Shown here in pieces: positions 30,667 to 40,300 of a stretch of 64,000 bases of DNA. The notes under the pieces are model-generated. The model saw nothing but the letters and a program-made list of their open reading frames with translations, made no database searches and was not told the origin of the DNA. Positions within the stretch are counted from its first letter, which is position 1. Every line of letters begins with the position of its first letter. The DNA lies in assembly GCA_051647685.1 (NCBI GenBank), contig JBOFEG010000041.1:62001-126000 (forward strand), in the 5' to 3' direction. This DNA is from CALTSX01 sp051647685 (GTDB lineage: Bacteria; Chlamydiota; Chlamydiia; Chlamydiales; CALTSX01). The position numbers and the translations under genes were made by a program.

Positions 30667-31402
30667 GGTCTGGGATAACCTGGATAGTTGGGTATACTCG
30701 CTGCTGCAAGATGGATTGTATAGCTTGCAAAGTAGCTCCCGTCGCAGAGTAACAAGAGACACAACTGCCCAAGTAACGAATGGTGACTTGATTTCCCTCA
30801 ATAGAAATTACTTCAACTCCTCCCTCATCTAACGCAATAAATGGTCTTATTTCTTTTTCTATTACTGCTTCAATAGCATTTCGTTTTTGTATTGCCGTGT
30901 ATTGTAGGAATTCAGTATGGATTTCTCCGGGATCTACAACAGTAGAAACAGGGGATGGGATATAATCGAGAGACAATTCAATATCGCGACACTGCACAAG
31001 TGCACCATCCAACGCTTGAAAAATCATTGGCACGTATATAGATTCTCGCTTTGGAAAAGCGACAACATTTGGACTATCTCGTAAATATTCTTCTAAAAAC
31101 TCTCTTGTAATATGACTCGCTTGATTGTAATTTTTTCTTATGATCAATGAACAGAGCGCTTCAAGAAGTCCAATTACGACAGGAGGTGAAAAGGTTTGGA
31201 ATTTTGTATCAACAATGATGCCATCTGTTTCATCTATAATGATATAGATCTTGCACCAGATGGACTCGTCGATAGCTTTTCCCATAACCCATCTCATTTC
31301 TTTTGAGCGCGTTTGGTCCTCTAAAATGATTCCTGCATGGTATCTAGTTCGTATGCGTTTTTGTAATTTTTTGCTATATTGCTGCCACAATAACTCTGTC
31401 AT
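30638..31402 (-). CDS. IscU/NifU-like Fe-S scaffold with a degenerate N-terminal domain
   Basis: 254 residues. The N-terminal half aligns with IscU (DETDGIIVDTKFQTFSPPVV against IscU's EGIIEDARFKTYGCGSA), but IscU's cluster-binding Cys37 and Cys63 positions are non-cysteine here (Asp and Pro in my alignment). The C-terminal part is a NifU/Nfu domain with an intact CVSC motif (SCVSCYSATGATLQ). So the IscU half probably cannot hold a cluster while the Nfu half could. Its ATG overlaps the nifS-like stop by four bases; the two are one operon. Confidence 0.8.
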   Translation of the reverse strand: MTELLWQQYSKKLQKRIRTRYHAGIILEDQTRSKEMRWVMGKAIDESIWCKIYIIIDETDGIIVDTKFQTFSPPVVIGLLEALCSLIIRKNYNQASHITREFLEEYLRDSPNVVAFPKRESIYVPMIFQALDGALVQCRDIELSLDYIPSPVSTVVDPGEIHTEFLQYTAIQKRNAIEAVIEKEIRPFIALDEGGVEVISIEGNQVTIRYLGSCVSCYSATGATLQAIQSILQQRVYPTIQVIPDLTEIREAKP

Positions 31403-32529
31403 AATATACCCATTACCGTGCGGAGAGATTGGACTGCACCTCGCATGCGATGAACTATTTCTATAAAATCTTCCTCCTTCATATCAAGTGTAAAGCTACA
31501 GTGAATAGATTGATTTGCCAAATCGGCACACTCTGGACAAGTCGATAGAATCTTGCCAAGGCTCTCATAGTTTCGATTTCCGATAAACGCATATATTCCG
31601 ACATCCTGTAAAACGTAGAGCAGCGCTTCATTGTGAATTCCTGGAAAAGCTATAACAGATGTATTGGAGAGTTGTTCAACGCGGGGAAATAGGATTTGTG
31701 CAGAGGGCAAGGCATCGACGAGCTTCTTCTCTAGAATGGATTTGTATCTGGCTATCTCTAAACAAGTGTATTCTTGCGCGTTTGAGATAGTCTGTAGAGC
31801 AAACCCAAGAGCCACTAGTAAACTGGGTGCATGAAATTTATTTTTTTCTTTCCAAATTCCAGGAATACTAATTTCCTTCTTTACCAAGGTAATAGCTATT
31901 CCAGATAATCCATAAATATTTCGTCCGTCAAAAGAGAAAAAATCTGCGGGCAAACTAGAGAATGGAAAAATCATTTGGCCAAGTATTTGTGACGCTTCTA
32001 CGTGAAAAAAAATACCCGTCCCTCGGCAATATTCACCAATATCCCAAATCGGGTAGACAATTCCAGTAACCGGATCGGCAAAAGGGAGCGAAACAAAAGC
32101 AGTCTTTGGAGAGATGGCTTTTTCAACTTCTTGTTTAGTGATCTGCCCTTTTGCATTCGGGGCTATTTTTTTTATGACACACCCAAGACTTATAAATGGT
32201 TGTAGGACTTTCTCTGTTTCTCTATCAAAAGCAGATATGAGAACGATATTTTTCCCTGTAGGGTAAATAAAATTTTTATAGATTGCATAAAAAATTGAGA
32301 ATATGTTTTCGCTATATGAAGATGTGGCATATAGATAATCGTTTGTATCTGCTCCAATCGCTGTAGTTATCTGCTCCCGAGCATTATTAATCTTTTCCTC
32401 GCACGAAAAAGATTGATAAGGAGCATGAAGGTTTGAGCGGTATTGCAATTGAAAATCAGTTGCTCTTTTCCATACTTCTTCAGAAGTTTGCGATGCAAAA
32501 TTAGCATCTAAGTAGTATTTTTTAGACAT
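31399..32529 (-). CDS. NifS/IscS-like aminotransferase-fold protein lacking key catalytic residues
   Basis: 376 residues from ATG 32529 (frame open to 32547). It aligns along its length with cysteine desulfurases. The PLP-lysine segment SFSGHKIYGPKG reads SFDGRNIYGLSG, with Asn (codon at 31918-31920) in place of the lysine. HVDATQ is HVEASQ, replacing the PLP-anchoring Asp. The SSGSAC active-site cysteine loop and the substrate arginine are also not recognisable. It therefore looks inactive as a desulfurase although the frame is intact. It overlaps gpmA upstream by 22 bases. Confidence 0.85.
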   Translation of the reverse strand: MSKKYYLDANFASQTSEEVWKRATDFQLQYRSNLHAPYQSFSCEEKINNAREQITTAIGADTNDYLYATSSYSENIFSIFYAIYKNFIYPTGKNIVLISAFDRETEKVLQPFISLGCVIKKIAPNAKGQITKQEVEKAISPKTAFVSLPFADPVTGIVYPIWDIGEYCRGTGIFFHVEASQILGQMIFPFSSLPADFFSFDGRNIYGLSGIAITLVKKEISIPGIWKEKNKFHAPSLLVALGFALQTISNAQEYTCLEIARYKSILEKKLVDALPSAQILFPRVEQLSNTSVIAFPGIHNEALLYVLQDVGIYAFIGNRNYESLGKILSTCPECADLANQSIHCSFTLDMKEEDFIEIVHRMRGAVQSLRTVMGIL

Positions 32530-33218
32530 AATCTTTCTTTGTGCCACTCTCTATTTCGATAGCAGTAACATGTAGGCTCTCCAGTAGCAACTTCAATAGA
32601 GAGGACTTCTTCTTTTGATAGGGACTCTAAATACATAATAATAGCTCGCAAAGAATTTCCGTGAGCCACGAGCAATACATTCTTTTTGTTCTGCAGATAG
32701 GGGAAAATTTTTTTCTTAAAGTAAGGTACCACTCGACGTTTTGTCATAGCAAGACTCTCTCCTCCAGGTGGAGGAGCATCGATGCTGCGACGCCATAGCC
32801 TGACCTGTTCATATCCAAATTCCTCTTTCACCATTTCTTTGTTTCTTCCCTGCAGCTTTCCGTAATACCTTTCATTAAGCTCAATTGCTGAATAGACCGG
32901 AAGAATTTGCGCTTTGGTTTTTTCATCGCAAATCTTTTGCCATCGCACCTGTTTTCGCCCTGTTTGGTGGATGAGTGCGGGCATTTTCTCCGATGTGTGC
33001 ACGCTCATCGCTAAGAAAGCGGTCATCTGCGCACGTACGAGATTTGAAACAAAAATCACATCAAAGGGAATACCCGCAATTAGCTTTCCAGCAGCGTAGG
33101 ATTCCTGAATGCCCTTACTGCTTAAAGGAATGTCAATCCATCCAGTGAAAAAATTCCTTTCATTTCCGATAGATGCGCCGTGACGCATCATAATGAGAAG
33201 AGAATGATTTTGCTGCAT
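32508..33218 (-). CDS. gpmA: 2,3-bisphosphoglycerate-dependent phosphoglycerate mutase
   Basis: Glycolytic interconversion of 3- and 2-phosphoglycerate. The 236-residue histidine-phosphatase fold has catalytic His13 in MMRHGASIGNERNFFTGW, the phosphate-binding LNERYYGKLQG and RRSIDAPPPGGES segments, and the second catalytic His in LLVAHGNSLRA. The usual RHGES is RHGAS here, a mild change. It heads the gpmA-nifS-nifU operon; the same order occurs in Chlamydia. Confidence 0.93.
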   Translation of the reverse strand: MQQNHSLLIMMRHGASIGNERNFFTGWIDIPLSSKGIQESYAAGKLIAGIPFDVIFVSNLVRAQMTAFLAMSVHTSEKMPALIHQTGRKQVRWQKICDEKTKAQILPVYSAIELNERYYGKLQGRNKEMVKEEFGYEQVRLWRRSIDAPPPGGESLAMTKRRVVPYFKKKIFPYLQNKKNVLLVAHGNSLRAIIMYLESLSKEEVLSIEVATGEPTCYCYRNREWHKERLCLKNTT

Positions 33219-33328
33219 AGATGTATGATTCTAATCAAAAATTCCTTTTTTTTCCAGTAGAGGGAATTTCTCAAATAATATTTCTAATTGATCATTGCAT
33301 TGGATAGATTTATAATTGTTCATAACTT

Positions 33329-34024
33329 ATGAAAACACGACTCAGTAAAACGCTCGCGAAAGCCGGAATCGCCTCTCGAAGAGCGGCGGAAGAACTCATT
33401 TTTGCCGGTATGGTGCGAGTGAATGGGAAAACTATTCTACTCCCTCAATTCCAAGTGGATCCCGCTATAGATACCATTGAGTATAAGAATAGCCGTATCC
33501 AGGTCGATGAAAAATTTTTCTACTATATCATGAATAAGCCCAAAGGCTACTTATGCACACATGATCGGAGAAAAGGGGAAAGGCTTATTTATGACCTCTT
33601 TCCAAGAATGCACCCGAGATTATTTAGTGTGGGAAGACTCGATAAGGATACAACGGGTTTATTGTTGATAACGAGCGATGGAAAGTTCTCACAGAGAATT
33701 GCTCACCCCTCCTATACTTGCGAAAAAGAATACCTTGTTAGTTGCAGCGAGTCCATTACCTCTGCTCATATTAAAAAACTCCAGCGCGGATGTGTAATAG
33801 AAGGCAAGTCGGCGATTCCTAAAAGAGTCGAACAGGTACACAAAACACAAATTGCTATTACGCTGGAGGAAGGAATTAAGCGAGAAATACGCATCCTTGT
33901 CAAACAATGCGGGTTAACCCTTTTAGCCCTTCAAAGAACTCGAATCGGAAAACTCGTACTAAAAGATTTGACGATTGGAACCTACCGAGAGATGACACCT
34001 AGAGAAAAAGCTTGTTTTTTCTAA
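33329..34024 (+). CDS. RsuA/RluB-family pseudouridine synthase
   Basis: 231 residues: N-terminal S4 RNA-binding domain (RLSKTLAKAGIASRRAAEELI), then the synthase core with MNKPKGYLCT and the catalytic VGRLDKDTTGLLLITSDG (nucleophile Asp after GRL) and the C-terminal EGIKREIRIL motif. It modifies a uridine in 16S or 23S rRNA; RluB, RluE and RsuA types cannot be told apart here. About 110 bases separate it from the divergent gpmA. It is followed closely by the phosphate transport pair. Confidence 0.9.
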   Translation: MKTRLSKTLAKAGIASRRAAEELIFAGMVRVNGKTILLPQFQVDPAIDTIEYKNSRIQVDEKFFYYIMNKPKGYLCTHDRRKGERLIYDLFPRMHPRLFSVGRLDKDTTGLLLITSDGKFSQRIAHPSYTCEKEYLVSCSESITSAHIKKLQRGCVIEGKSAIPKRVEQVHKTQIAITLEEGIKREIRILVKQCGLTLLALQRTRIGKLVLKDLTIGTYREMTPREKACFF

Positions 34025-34047
34025 TTTTCTTCGGATAAAATAGGTCG

Positions 34048-34722
34048 ATGCGCACTATTGCTAAATTGTTTGGTAAGTCCCCTTTTGCTCCTTTGCAACA
34101 ACATATGAATAAAGTTGCCGCTTGTATTTCTGAACTGGAGCAGGCATTCACTGCTTTTCAGAACTCTGAATACAAGAAGATGGAAATTATAGCAAAAAAA
34201 CTCTCAAAGTTAGAACATGAAGCTGATCTCGCAAAAAATGATATTCGTAATAACCTGCCTAAAAGTGTTTTTTTGCCTATTGATCGTAGTCAAATTTTAG
34301 AGATGCTTGCAATACAAGATAGTCTAGCAGACACAGCAGAAAATATTGGCCTTTCTCTGATTTTATATCCATTACCAGTTTTTGAAGATTTGAAAGAAGA
34401 TCTGCAGGATTTATTGCATACCAATATCAATACTTTCTCTAATGTACAAATGATTATCAATGAAATGGATATATTGTTAGAATCCTCATTTGGTGGAATA
34501 GAAGCTGAGCGGGTAAAAGCAAAAATAGAAGAAATTTCGAGTCAGGAACATGAATCCGGCCTTATAAAATATGCTATTTTGAAAAAATTTTTTTCAAAGG
34601 GGAAAAATTTAGAAGCGCCGGCCTTTTTTTTATGGCTGCGTATAATAGAGGAAATCAGTTCTCTCGCTCACATTTCAGAAAGACTTGCTAATCGCATTCG
34701 TATGGTACTAGCGTTGAAATAA
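34048..34722 (+). CDS. PhoU-like DUF47 partner of the phosphate transporter
   Basis: 224 residues, all-helical, starting MRTIAKLFGKSPFAPLQQHM, which is the standard start of DUF47/TIGR00153 proteins. The two three-helix PhoU-like bundles carry acidic E..AD..K motifs (LEHEADLAKNDI, SSQEHESGLIK) that bind metals in PhoU. These proteins accompany Pit-type transporters and are thought to regulate them. It is four bases upstream of the pit gene; Chlamydia has the same pair. Confidence 0.88.
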   Translation: MRTIAKLFGKSPFAPLQQHMNKVAACISELEQAFTAFQNSEYKKMEIIAKKLSKLEHEADLAKNDIRNNLPKSVFLPIDRSQILEMLAIQDSLADTAENIGLSLILYPLPVFEDLKEDLQDLLHTNINTFSNVQMIINEMDILLESSFGGIEAERVKAKIEEISSQEHESGLIKYAILKKFFSKGKNLEAPAFFLWLRIIEEISSLAHISERLANRIRMVLALK

Positions 34723-34725
34723 ATC

Positions 34726-36162
34726 ATGGGCATTGATACCTATCTTACTATTTGTGTCCTCATTGTTGGAATCTACATGGCGTGGAGTATTGGGGCAAAT
34801 GATGTTGCTAATGCCATGGGCACATCGATCGGTTCGGGTGCTTTAACGCTGAGGCAAGCTGTCGTTATTGCCGGTATATTAGAATTTTCCGGTGCTCTCC
34901 TACTCGGTGCTCGAGTGTCAAAAACCATGCAGTCGGGTTTAATTGATCCCAGTCTATTCCAAGCAGATTACACGATTCTTTTCTTTGGAATGTTTGCGGC
35001 TCTTCTGTCTACTGCTATTTGGTTACAAATTGCATCCTATTTCGGTTGGCCAGTTTCGACTACACATGCCATAGTAGGCGCTATACTCGGATTTGGAATT
35101 ATTATTGCAGGGGTACAAACCATTCAATGGGGAAGAATAGGCTCCATCGCGCTCAGTTGGATTATTTCTCCCGGAATTAGCGCTGTGATTTCTTACGCTA
35201 TTTTCAGCTTGCTACAGAAAAGAATTCTGTATGCTCTCAACCCGGTACAAGCTACTAGAAAACTAATCCCCGTGCTTGTTTTTGTCATATTTTTTACTTT
35301 TATTTTTAGTATTTTATTTCAGGAATTGCACAATATTTCTATACACTTGAACGTAGTGCATTCCTTTTTGATTACGTGCACAATTGCAGGAGTACTTAGC
35401 TTTATCAGTTATTTTCTGCTACAGAAAAATCCTCATATTACTGCTTCCAGCTCAATGCCTTTCTCCGCATCTTCTATGCAACAACTCGTGAGTATGAATA
35501 AGGCTATGAAACATTTGCAGCGTTTACAATTAGCTTCTAAAGGACAATTAAAAGAGAAGTTATCCACGATATTGCTCCAATCTAGTACCCTCCGCGATCA
35601 GATTCAGGTACAGACCCATTTGTACCAAAGCTCATCGGAATATCGCATTGTAGAAAAGCTCTTTAGTTATTTGCAGATTATTAGTGCCTGTTTTGTCGCC
35701 TTTGCCCATGGAGCGAATGATGTAGCTAATGCGATCGGGCCGATGTCTGCAGCTATTGATATTTTACGTACGGGAAGGCTCTCCCCTAATGCGGAAATAC
35801 CTACTTGGATTTTAATGCTTGGTGGTGCGGGCATCATTCTTGGACTTGCTACTTGGGGATGGCGCGTGATTGAAACAGTGGGAAAAAAGATTACAGAGCT
35901 CACCCCTACGCGAGGTTTTTCTGCAGAGTTTGGCGCAGCAATTACCATTATTGTAGCGTCAAAAGCAGGTCTTCCTATTTCCACTACCCATTGTATTGTC
36001 GGTGCCGTGCTGGGAGTTGGATTTGCTAAAGGAATTTCAGGAATTAATTTGCGGGTCCTTCGAGATATCGCTTTATCATGGATCGTGACGATTCCATCAA
36101 GCGCTATTTTATGCGTCATCATTTTCTATATGTTGCAATGGATCTTCTCTTCCTTTCTTTAA
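34726..36162 (+). CDS. pit: inorganic phosphate transporter, Pit family
   Basis: 478-residue polytopic protein. The two inverted family repeats are clear: GANDVANAMGTSIGSGAL near 24 and FAHGANDVANAIGPMSAA near 325, each followed by PVSTTHAIVGA or PISTTHCIVGA. A charged cytoplasmic loop (about 250-315) separates the halves. It imports phosphate driven by H+ or Na+. Translationally close to the DUF47 gene upstream. Confidence 0.93.
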   Translation: MGIDTYLTICVLIVGIYMAWSIGANDVANAMGTSIGSGALTLRQAVVIAGILEFSGALLLGARVSKTMQSGLIDPSLFQADYTILFFGMFAALLSTAIWLQIASYFGWPVSTTHAIVGAILGFGIIIAGVQTIQWGRIGSIALSWIISPGISAVISYAIFSLLQKRILYALNPVQATRKLIPVLVFVIFFTFIFSILFQELHNISIHLNVVHSFLITCTIAGVLSFISYFLLQKNPHITASSSMPFSASSMQQLVSMNKAMKHLQRLQLASKGQLKEKLSTILLQSSTLRDQIQVQTHLYQSSSEYRIVEKLFSYLQIISACFVAFAHGANDVANAIGPMSAAIDILRTGRLSPNAEIPTWILMLGGAGIILGLATWGWRVIETVGKKITELTPTRGFSAEFGAAITIIVASKAGLPISTTHCIVGAVLGVGFAKGISGINLRVLRDIALSWIVTIPSSAILCVIIFYMLQWIFSSFL

Positions 36163-36211
36163 AAGATTGTCCTATAAACTAGAAAGGATTAGGATACAAA
36201 AAAATACTCTC

Positions 36212-37315
36212 ATGAAAAATGCAATATTGAAGTTTTTGGTTCAGTTGGTAAAAAATTTCACCTCCAAAGAGGAAGATCGATCTGATAGCCATTTTCTCAT
36301 CATATCTACAACAGGCATCGGAGATACACTGTGGGGAACCCCTGCTGTTAAAAATTTGAAAGATACATTCCCAAAAAGTACTGTAGTTGTAGTGACAAGC
36401 CCACTCGGAAGAGAGGTTTTAGATTACAACCCCTACATTGATCAACTGTATACCATCAAGGATCCCATTTTTTTTCATTTATTTGCCTTGTATAAGAAAC
36501 TGTCTCCATATCGCTTTGCTACTTGTATACTTTTCCATACATCACAAAGAGCACTTTTGCCTCTTGTATCTATGCTAGGTATTCCCTGTATTATAGGAAA
36601 TACGGGTATGCACAAAGGACTTGATTATTTGCTCTCTCATCCTGTATTACCCTGTTCTGCACATCATGAAATTGAGCGGAGACTCGCTCTTTTAAAACCA
36701 CTCGGCATCCACTCAAGACAAAGCACGCTTGAAGTCTATTTATCAGAAGAAGACTATAGACTCCCTGATATCCTAGAGAAAGACTCTTGGATTATTTTGC
36801 ATCCAGGAGCGAGCCATACCTTCAAACAATGGACGAAGTCATCTTATCTTCAATTAGGTAAAGAGTTAGCTTTACAATTAAACGTGAGAATTGCGATTAC
36901 TGGGAACGCTCGAGAATCTGCAGTTTGTGCAGAGATTGCAAATGGAATCCCAGAAGCCATTTCCCTGGCTGGTATTATCACACTACGCACTTTTGCCGCG
37001 TTTTGTTCGAAAGCAAATCTATTGATTACCAATGACACTGGACCTATGCATCTAGCTTTTGCACAAAAATTGCCAACCATCGCTATTTTTTCGCCGACGA
37101 ATCCGAAAATTTGTGGTCCATATCATATAGATAATGCCTATTCCCTCTATGCAATGCAGACTTGTTTCCCATGTCTTGGAAAAAAATGCCGAGATCCATT
37201 GTGCTTATTGCAAATTTCGTGGCATCAAGTAGTTAATCTCGCTATTAAAGTATACCGCGAGAATGTGTACAGAAAAAATGAAAAGATTATCGAGATGCGG
37301 AAAACTGATAGATAG
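36212..37315 (+). CDS. glycosyltransferase family 9 (LPS heptosyltransferase-like)
   Basis: 367 residues from ATG 36212; an in-frame TTG at 36167 would add 15 residues. GT-B fold with STTGIGDTLWGTPAVKNL at the N-terminus, WIILHPGASHTFKQW in the middle, and NDTGPMHLAFAQKLPTIAIF in the nucleotide-sugar half, the WaaC/WaaF/WaaQ pattern. A cysteine cluster near the end (CFPCLGKKCRDPLC) is also seen in some GT9 members. It likely adds heptose to the LPS core, in line with gmhA at 10655. The 3' end overlaps the convergent giant gene by 29 bases. Confidence 0.86.
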   Translation: MKNAILKFLVQLVKNFTSKEEDRSDSHFLIISTTGIGDTLWGTPAVKNLKDTFPKSTVVVVTSPLGREVLDYNPYIDQLYTIKDPIFFHLFALYKKLSPYRFATCILFHTSQRALLPLVSMLGIPCIIGNTGMHKGLDYLLSHPVLPCSAHHEIERRLALLKPLGIHSRQSTLEVYLSEEDYRLPDILEKDSWIILHPGASHTFKQWTKSSYLQLGKELALQLNVRIAITGNARESAVCAEIANGIPEAISLAGIITLRTFAAFCSKANLLITNDTGPMHLAFAQKLPTIAIFSPTNPKICGPYHIDNAYSLYAMQTCFPCLGKKCRDPLCLLQISWHQVVNLAIKVYRENVYRKNEKIIEMRKTDR

Positions 37316-40300
37316 TTTGGAAGTTTTTCATAGAGCCATTTACTATTTCTTTAAATCCCTTTCGGAGATCTGGAGGTAGGAATCTACCTAATTTTTGCTC
37401 AAATTGTAAACGACTTCTAATGGAGATTTCTGACTCTTCAGGTGAATCTATAGAGTGCGATATTATATCTAATTGATGGCCTATAAGATCTATATTTTCC
37501 TGTAATCCTTGAGTCGCATTTCTGGATAATCCATGAATATACGCTGCAGAGGAGAGGTGCTTTTGCAAAATCATATAACGGTAGAGTTGCTCTTTAAGAA
37601 TTTTCCACTGATCCTCATCTAACCCAAGAGATTGTATAATTAAGGCATCTTTTCCCTGACAGAAATAGGCATACACTTCATTCAAGCTCAGGGACGTTTC
37701 AGGCTTGAAGGCAGTGATAATACTCTGGAATAATTGTCTTCTTTTCGATTTGACAGATTCCGATTCTTGTAATAAGTTCTTTTGTCGTTTCACATGCTGC
37801 TCTATTTGACTATTTTTAAAAAACTGCAAGTGTCCTAAAGTAGGAGTTTCGATTAAAGTGTTTATATATCCAAGAACACCCGTAGCTATTTTCTTAATGG
37901 TTGATTGCGTTGAGGAACTTTCCCTGATATCTTTTTGAGTTTGCTCAATAGCTTTAGCGTTATTGCTAATATCTTGTGTGTATTCTTTTATCCGATTAGT
38001 CAGTAGAGATAAATTTTTTGGACGGTGCATCAATAAATCTTCAATAGTTTTTGCTTGCTCTAAAGTATGCTCTTGCAGTGTATCATAAGTTTGCTTCAGG
38101 CTCTTTACTAAACTTTGCCGACTTTTACCGGATCGTAGGGTATAAGAAGAGGTGTTTCCTTCCCGATCTCTACCATCTCCATACCAATTAGCAATATTCA
38201 TGATTTGATTTTCGGTTGAACTTCCACGTTGAATATCTAATGTAGGCCTTGTATTGGATGGATTATCTTGTTTTTGTAAGAAGTCATCATTGATCTTTTG
38301 ATACGTCCCCAGAATATTTTGTTCCAAGGCGTGCAAATTTGTGTAGTCAATCCCAATCTCTAACTCAGGAAAAGTACTATTAGATTCATTTCGGAGTAAC
38401 TGTTGTTTATATTTACTATTGATATCTAAATAATTTCTTAGTGTTGTCAAGCCACTTTGTGTGACATTTCTACTGTAAGGTGAAATAATAGAATCTTCTG
38501 ATATATAAGTTTTCACCCCTATTTTATCTACATAAGTATTTGCCATATTGTCTGAGAATATACCTAAAAAAGCTTCAAGGAACACACCAATACCTTTTTC
38601 TTCAAGTTTAAAGAGATTAGTAGGCTCTGTTAAAAAGGCGGATAAGCTATCTCGAATTACCGCTGATGTACCGTATACTAAAGGCATTGCTTGCTTAATA
38701 GATTCTGTTATAGGAGTTTTGGAAGGCGCCTGATATTGGCTTAAATAAAGCAAAAGGATTGCTAAAGCTAAAGGATAATCACTCTTTAATGTACTCTTTT
38801 CTCCATTCAATTTAGAAATAAGCAGGGGAAGTTCTTCTAAAATATTAATTCCATTTGCATTAATAACTTTGCTGATATTGACCATATCTTTACCTATAGA
38901 AAAATAAGGATTAATCAGGTTATTCAGCATCAAACCCATCAGAAGTGATAATTTATTATTATCTCCTTGTAAATACTTACGTTGGAGCTCATAGTTCTTT
39001 ATAGATGCTGGAACATAATCCTCTTTTCCAAAAAATTTAGAAAAGGATGTATCTATAATATTATTTCCTAGAAGTAAAAGTGTTTGAACTAATGGTGTCT
39101 GGGTCGCAAGGGCTAGCTTTCCCATTCCACTGAATATTTGTTCTTCCACATTATTATCTTTTAGATGATGTGCCAGTAAAGATTCTTGAGCTTCTGATAA
39201 ATAGGATCTACCATCGCTTTTTTTTGAAGAGATGTAGTGTTCGTAAGCGCGAAGGAAAACCGGAAATGCTTTTGACTCCATTGGAATTTCTGTACATAAG
39301 GTACTCAGTTCCAATATAATTTTAGCAATTTTGGAATCCATTAAATTCGGAAGAACTGATGAGATTTGTTCTAATGTTTTTAATGTTGCATTCGGATTTT
39401 CAAGGGCACGATGTGCTTTCATTTTCTTTAATTGATGGACTAATTTCTGACTTCTTATAGTGTCGCCAGAAGTAATATAATGTGTAATAAGATAAGAAAT
39501 AGCATCAAAATTCTGTGAGGCTAGTTCGCCATCAACTAGATCGTAGTAATAAACGATGTGTGTGTTCTCCAGCATTCGATTTTGCATATAGTTGCTGAGC
39601 ATATCGACGCTTTTTCGCGAGTAGGAATTAGCCATCTTGAGAATAGTTTGTAGTATTAATCTTCCCTCAGATCTAGGAACAACACAAATTTTTTTATCGC
39701 CTTGTTCATTTTCCAATACTAAGTGAGCAAAGTCTATGCTTTCTAATTTCCTATCAGTGATTACATCTGCAATATAAAATCCACTTTGTCCGCTGACATA
39801 GGCACGCTTAATACCATTCTGTTGCTGAATATGGAATTCCATAGATAGTTTTGGGAGTGAAATATCTGATATCCCTTGAGGCTTCTCTGTATCTGCCCAT
39901 ATCTCTATATCAGGATGAAACTTCTGTAATGGAATGAGTTCTTTGGGGATACTTTGTTGATCCGGATCCATTGGAGCATCAAGTGAAAAGGATAATCTAT
40001 TGGATATATTATCCGTCAGAAGAGATCTACCAAGTTTCATCGGAGCCATCTTGTTCCAATGTAAAGCAATATCACCTAGTTGAATAGCTCTTACAATCAA
40101 GCGAGTTAAGAGGAAGGTATATACTTCTTTCTGAAAGTTAAGTATAGCTCCTAGTATATTCAAAACAGGCTCTAGCTCAGGCATATTAAATAACATATAC
40201 AAGGCAATGGCTCCCACAACTAGACAAGCTACAGCGGTAACTGGATTAGTGCAGCAAGCAACTACTAGATAGATATAAGGGATGAAACTTAACAATGCAA

